DNA of 10,587 bases, from contig CALFEZ010000171.1 in the NCBI GenBank assembly GCA_937957895.1, positions 1-10,587 on the forward strand, written 5' to 3'. Below are positions 9,101 through 10,587 of the stretch, piece by piece. This DNA comes from an uncultured Erysipelotrichaceae bacterium. Lineage in GTDB: Bacteria; Bacillota_I; Bacilli_A; Erysipelotrichales; Erysipelotrichaceae. Each line of letters begins with the position of its first letter. Within the stretch, counting starts at the first letter, position 1. The notes below the pieces were generated by a model. The model ran no database searches. It worked only from the letters and a program-made list of their open reading frames with translations, and was not told where the DNA came from. The position numbers were made by a program, and so were the translations under genes.

Positions 9101-9126
9101 CTCGTAAATTAGCAGGATTGGAGTAA
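3136..9126 (+). CDS. Giant secreted multi-Ig-like repeat protein with C-terminal dockerin
   Basis: This protein of 1996 residues starts at GTG. Residues 1-25 form a Sec signal peptide: KK, a hydrophobic core, then IYA before EDD. Residues 26-135 look like one Ig-like domain. Residues 138-492 and 493-847 are two identical 355-residue blocks of four beta-sandwich domains each, the last OmpL47-like (YRSTDTAGN). Residues 850-1217 are four 92-residue units (SWTNQNVTATITSGTDALSG type). Then come a two-domain block (1214-1407), an OmpL47-like domain (1408-1495), a second two-domain block (1496-1686), two more 92/93-residue units (1689-1873) and a small Ig-like domain to 1935. A dockerin (1936-1996) ends the protein, with calcium loops DANGDGKVDISD and DVNQDNKFDISD. 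There is no catalytic domain, sortase motif or C-terminal membrane segment, and I saw no cysteine in the mature part. It is probably an extended extracellular stalk or adhesin held by cohesin binding and transcribed with the gene 2 bases downstream. Ligand unknown. Confidence 0.88.
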   Translation: MKKIIKLTISMALVLFNIQFSGIYAEDDPGVGIDSGPISIALTQDPLEEVWTNGDVTITATITLYEGETIVSAKWAVGERVVADFAVIASTDLALNSEGIGAFSVAANGFYTVYAKDNLDNEYVSVIEILNIDKIAPTITEVTGNPTSWTKEDVILTVTASDSGSGLAAEAYSFDNGATWQVSNQKTFTSNQTVNIKVKDAAGNVSEVENVSITFIDKINPTIDSVTADPTALTNGNVTLTVTASDGQSGIATSGGYSFDDGATWQDSNQKSFSTNQTVSIQVKDAVGNISSTTFSITNIVTDGPEIVFTPNGDTTPKKTQSTTVTLQATAPATITISEYQWTQSVTFPSNGTWTSFTSGQTISLSTGDGNWYLHVRATDSAGNNSTATSAAFVLDNTAPVTSATLAPTSPDGDNDWYVSNVTVTLAATDGGSGVATTEYNLDGSTTWLTYPTEGIEFTTDGNHTVYYRSTDTAGNIETTKTVSFKIDKTNPTITEVTGNPTSWTKEDVILTVTASDSGSGLAAEAYSFDNGATWQVSNQKTFTSNQTVNIKVKDAAGNVSEVENVSITFIDKINPTIDSVTADPTALTNGNVTLTVTASDGQSGIATSGGYSFDDGATWQDSNQKSFSTNQTVSIQVKDAVGNISSTTFSITNIVTDGPEIVFTPNGDTTPKKTQSTTVTLQATAPATITISEYQWTQSVTFPSNGTWTSFTSGQTISLSTGDGNWYLHVRATDSAGNNSTATSAAFVLDNTAPVTSATLAPTSPDGDNDWYVSNVTVTLAATDGGSGVATTEYNLDGSTTWLTYPTEGIEFTTDGNHTVYYRSTDTAGNIETTKTVSFKIDKTNPTKPSVTLSTESWTNQNVTATITSGTDALSGVNRTEYRTRLDGGTWTSWTTYSAPVPISAEGETSIEARTVDNAGNVSSSSDIEIALIDTTIPTTPSVSLSTGTWTNQNVTATITPGTDALSGVNRTEYRTRLDGGTWTSWTTYTAPVMIEDQGQTSIEARTIDNAGNTSESSVIRVALIDKTLPTTPSVSLSTETWTNQNVTATITSGTDALSGVNRTEYRTRLDGGTWTSWTTYTTPVTISTQGQTSIEARTIDNAGNVSDSSSIKTALIDTTIPTTPSVSLSTETWTNQNVTATITSGTDALSGVNRTEYRTRMGGGTWSSWSTYTAPVVISAEGQTSIEAITIDNAGNISDSSVIKTALIDKTGPTGSLLINAGDEFTNTPNVTLTLSASDLNNIVAYRVANGTDASTAEPILITPETPFETTVGHILSDNDGVKTVSVQYQDVAGNWSNNISSTITLLTSGPQVSITARKADNTLYIQNTWTNQNVSVSLVANDPNLVSFIVDGEEVYDPAVSLTSAQQLISVTSEGTRTITYVAKDAADNTNSGTFVVKIDRTNPNTTATLSPITPDGLSSWYVSDVTLTLSATDPLSGILRTEYSLNGTDWITYTSPVLFDQDGQYNVRYRSVDIAGNTETFKSIEFKLDQTAPTGTLQINGDDNFTNSRDVMLHLAATDLNGVIAYRVANGSDASEGLEVSIDPTDTFTDIIEHTLADIEGLQTVAVQYKDVAGNWSDNFTATITLLIEGPLVTVTGVKQDETQYLTDTWTNQNVSVTFTATDEFLTSFIVDGEEIDIIDFTATVTLNFEAEGTTSIAYVATDSAGNTTSGTFVVKIDKTSPNAPTVTLSNENWTNTAVIITITPGSDNLSGIKTIERQISTDGGDTWSEWTTYSVPFEISDAGITHVRARNTDQADNVSELSDVKIIRIDKTVPTAPSVTLSTEAWTNQNVTVTIASGTDGQSGVNRTEYRTRLNSGSWTAWTRYTVPFTISVEGQTEVVARTIDNAGNTSAASPTKTARIDKTAPIVSGVANNQTYTVDVTITFNEGTATLNGNAFTSGSKVTANGEYVLIVTDQAGNRTEVRFIVQKYILGDANGDGKVDISDLVMMSRMLAGLQNMTDIQRMAVDVNQDNKFDISDLVMLSRKLAGLE
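3547..4611 (+). repeat. 1065-bp perfect tandem repeat, copy 1
   Basis: This is identical, base for base as far as I can compare by eye, to 4612-5676; the match runs two bases further, to 4613/5678. It encodes 355 residues forming four beta-sandwich domains, about 85, 84, 95 and 92 residues long. The first two are themselves related (PTSWTKEDVILTVTASD versus PTALTNGNVTLTVTASD). Confidence 0.97.
4612..5676 (+). repeat. 1065-bp perfect tandem repeat, copy 2
   Basis: This is a head-to-tail, in-frame second copy of 3547-4611 with no substitution seen. The junctions fall at the inter-domain linker (Ile-Asp-Lys-x-x-Pro-Thr). That linker also flanks copy 1 on its left and copy 2 on its right in diverged form, which suggests unequal recombination or slippage between linkers. 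Confidence 0.97.
5683..6786 (+). repeat. Four tandem 276-bp (92-residue) Ig-like repeat units
   Basis: Units start at 5683, 5959, 6235 and 6511 with an exact 276-base period. Each encodes the order PSVxLST, WTNQNVTATIT, GTDALSGVNRTEYRTR, GGTWxSWxTYxxPV, then EARTxDNAGN and an Ile-Asp linker. Units differ by scattered substitutions, but some stretches are identical: about 80-90 bases at the start of units 3 and 4, and the linker entering units 2 and 4. Confidence 0.95.
6775..7356 (+). repeat. Composite two-domain repeat A, copy 1
   Basis: It encodes 194 residues (GPTGSLLIN to IDRTNP). They include AYRVANGTDAS, VQYQDVAGNWS, TWTNQNVSV and SFIVDGEE, all matched by the block at 7621-8193. The two copies are diverged at DNA level, so this duplication is older than the 1065-bp one. 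An OmpL47-like 88-residue domain (7357-7620) lies between them. Confidence 0.85.
7621..8193 (+). repeat. Composite two-domain repeat A, copy 2
   Basis: It encodes 191 residues (APTGTLQIN to IDKTSP). The matching blocks are AYRVANGSDAS, VQYKDVAGNWS, TWTNQNVSV, SFIVDGEE and TSGTFVVKID. The start-to-start period from copy 1 is 846 bases, so the original duplication probably involved an A plus OmpL47-like module. Confidence 0.85.
8200..8754 (+). repeat. Two further units of the 276-bp family, diverged
   Basis: Units at 8200 (279 bases, one extra codon) and 8479 (276 bases) belong to the same family as 5683-6786. The second keeps GVNRTEYRTR and ARTIDNAGN and is clearly the closer relative. The first is strongly diverged (GIKTIERQIS). 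They sit next to the C-terminal module, separated from the main block by about 1.4 kb. Confidence 0.85.
8941..9123 (+). other. Dockerin type I-like module at the C-terminus of the large protein
   Basis: It has two duplicated calcium-binding loop-helix segments, DANGDGKVDISD (8950-8985) and DVNQDNKFDISD (9052-9087). Each keeps D, N, D, D and D at loop positions 1, 3, 5, 9 and 12 and is followed by LVMxSRxLAGL. The Ile-Ser pair at loop positions 10-11, which in known dockerins helps set cohesin specificity, is the same in both halves. This is consistent with the symmetrical dual-binding mode. The module ends three residues after the second LAG, at the protein's end. Confidence 0.92.
9120..9123 (+). 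promoter_or_regulatory. Ribosome binding site inside the end of the dockerin gene
   Basis: GGAG lies in the last two codons of the upstream gene, 5 bases before the ATG at 9129. With only 2 bases between the upstream stop and this start, the two genes are probably translationally coupled and made together. Confidence 0.65.
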
Positions 9127-9128
9127 AC

Positions 9129-10587
9129 ATGAAAAGAATCACGATATTTTTGACGGTGATGCTCGTACTGACGCTCACCACGATCGTTCCCAAAGCGAAC
9201 AACTTTAGTACTTCCATCAGTGGAACATCTTCATTTGAAACAGGTCAAAACATTGTTTTGACATTCAATTTCAATTCTTCCACTGCTTTGGGAGGCATCC
9301 AAGGCAGAGTGAGATTTGACAACAAACTAACCTATGTAAGTCATACGTTCTTGCAGCAAGGACTTGGTAACTTCAACCCGACTACAGGTGTGTTCAATAT
9401 CTTGTTCAACTCATCGACGGGAATAAGTGGCAATCAAGGTATTGTAAGAGTCACTTTCAGAGCCACAAGCAACTTCGCAGTGGGAACGACAGCATCGGTT
9501 GCCTTTGAAGATGTGGTTGGTTCAAACGTAGCGGGAAATGCAACATTCTCCGGTTCACGAAGTACAAGAACCATCACCCACAATGCCCCAAAATCAACCA
9601 ACAACTACCTAAGGTCTTTGTCTGTTACCCCCGGATCACTCAACTTCAGACGCACAACCACATCCTATACCGTCATCGTGGATCATGAGGTCACATCCGT
9701 CAATATCGCTGCCGCAGCAGAGGATTCCAAAGCTCGGGTATCTGGTACCGGAAACAAAAACCTGGACATCTACAGCAATGAGTTCAACATCGTGGTAACT
9801 GCTGAAAGTGGAGCACGTCGAACATATCGTGTCAATGTGGTGCGAAGGGATGCCGATGGCAATGCCGGAGAATTATCCAAAAACAATAACCTCGCCTCAC
9901 TGACGGTGGAAGGATGTGAGATCGACTTCTCGGTCGAAGTACTTGCATACAACTGTGAAGTCGACAACCTGGTCGAAGAAGTTGAGGTGGATGCAACATT
10001 GGAAGATGAAAAGGCAGAACTGGAAATCATCAATCCTGCACTTCAGATAGGTCAAAATGAGATCCTTTTCAATGTCAAAGCCGAGAGCGGTGATGAGAAA
10101 ACGTATACTGTGTTTGTCTTTAGAAGCGGATCTGCTCCAACCGTACCATTTGATACGCTGATCGAAGCACTTGATCGTGTCCAATCCGACGAACTTGCTG
10201 CATTTGCTGATCCAAGTGGCATGGTGACTCCGCAAATACTCAATGCACTCAAAGCAGCCAGAAAAACACTTTTTATCAAACAAGTTGTTTCTGAGGGAGT
10301 TCCTCTATATCAATGGAAATTTGTCGGGTCACAGATCAATGAAACCAGCATGGTCAACACCAACTTGGTGTTTGAATCGACCCGCAGTGAACTTTATGCC
10401 GAGCTTACCAATCATGCTTTAGGCAAGATCCTAAACTTTGAATCCAATCCAACCTTGCCAAATGGTACTCAGGTAGGAATATATGTTGCTGATATGTATC
10501 GTCTGGGAGATGTTTTGAGATTGTATTATTTCAATCGAGATAGCGAACGCTTCGAACTGTATCATGAAGATTTGGTAGTAGAAGGGG
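9129..10587 (+). CDS. Secreted cohesin-domain protein with cadherin-like repeats (partial, runs off the window)
   Basis: The frame is open for 486 codons from ATG to the window edge. Residues 1-23 are a signal peptide: MKR, a hydrophobic core, then PKA. Residues about 27-151 match the cohesin fold pattern: GTSSFETGQNIVLTF, then GGIQGRVRFDNKLTYVS, then NQGIVRVTFRATSNFAVG and a closing beta strand. Two cadherin-like beta-sandwich (PF12733-type) domains follow at about 158-243 and 252-332; each opens LxSLxV, and they close RRTYRVNVVR and EKTYTVFVFR. Residues 333 onward form an unidentified region, partly helical at first and then strand-rich (GTQVGIYVADMYRLGDVLRLYYF). The domain order suggests a small scaffoldin or cell-surface receptor for the dockerin of the preceding gene. 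The C-terminus, which would show any anchor or further cohesins, is outside the window. The cohesin call rests on pattern, not on a search. Confidence 0.78.
   Translation, partial: MKRITIFLTVMLVLTLTTIVPKANNFSTSISGTSSFETGQNIVLTFNFNSSTALGGIQGRVRFDNKLTYVSHTFLQQGLGNFNPTTGVFNILFNSSTGISGNQGIVRVTFRATSNFAVGTTASVAFEDVVGSNVAGNATFSGSRSTRTITHNAPKSTNNYLRSLSVTPGSLNFRRTTTSYTVIVDHEVTSVNIAAAAEDSKARVSGTGNKNLDIYSNEFNIVVTAESGARRTYRVNVVRRDADGNAGELSKNNNLASLTVEGCEIDFSVEVLAYNCEVDNLVEEVEVDATLEDEKAELEIINPALQIGQNEILFNVKAESGDEKTYTVFVFRSGSAPTVPFDTLIEALDRVQSDELAAFADPSGMVTPQILNALKAARKTLFIKQVVSEGVPLYQWKFVGSQINETSMVNTNLVFESTRSELYAELTNHALGKILNFESNPTLPNGTQVGIYVADMYRLGDVLRLYYFNRDSERFELYHEDLVVEG

Noticed and set aside
9770..10283. 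Opposite-strand frames of 75-128 codons over the cohesin gene
   Set aside because: The plus strand here is an uninterrupted frame with a signal peptide and recognisable domains. The opposite frames lack starts with ribosome binding sites and resemble no family.

Overview
The window looks like a stretch of chromosome from a Gram-positive-type bacterium (Bacillota or a close relative). The reasons are strong AAGGAGG-like ribosome binding sites 4-8 bases before the starts, TATAAT-type -10 boxes, intrinsic hairpin/T-run terminators, Sec-type signal peptides with no outer-membrane features, and dockerin/cohesin modules. Base composition appears moderate, and TGG codes for Trp under the ordinary code. 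I cannot name the genus from the sequence alone.

The left half (1-2813) holds ordinary single genes. The start of a leftward gene at 67-1 resembles the N-terminus of an ABC exporter permease. Diverging from it is a short-chain dehydrogenase/reductase (251-1165) with a good promoter and a clean terminator. Then come a DUF937-family cytoplasmic protein (1234-1818) and an AraC-type regulator with a GyrI-like ligand-binding domain (1914-2813). The divergent intergenic region carries an 11-bp perfect inverted repeat that could be an operator. A strong terminator (2863-2922) isolates this half from what follows.

The right half (about 2990 to the end) is a two-gene surface or secretion unit. A promoter at about 2993-3020 and a leader with a stem-loop precede a GTG-started gene for a secreted protein of 1996 residues (3136-9126). 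It has a signal peptide, roughly 21 immunoglobulin-like/OmpL47-like beta-sandwich repeats, and a C-terminal type I-like dockerin with two calcium loops. Two bases after its stop a second secreted protein begins (9129 to beyond the window). It has a signal peptide, a cohesin-like domain, two cadherin-like beta-sandwich domains and an unidentified C-terminal region. The simplest reading is that the long repeat protein docks through its dockerin onto the cohesin of its neighbour, or of a relative, building a non-catalytic extracellular complex.

The most striking DNA-level structure is a base-for-base identical, in-frame tandem duplication with a 1065-bp period (3547-4611 and 4612-5676) inside the repeat gene. 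Further right lie four 276-bp tandem units, two diverged relatives of them, and an older A-O-A composite duplication. The gene has clearly grown by repeated recombination at a recurring inter-domain linker (Ile-Asp-Lys-x-x-Pro-Thr).
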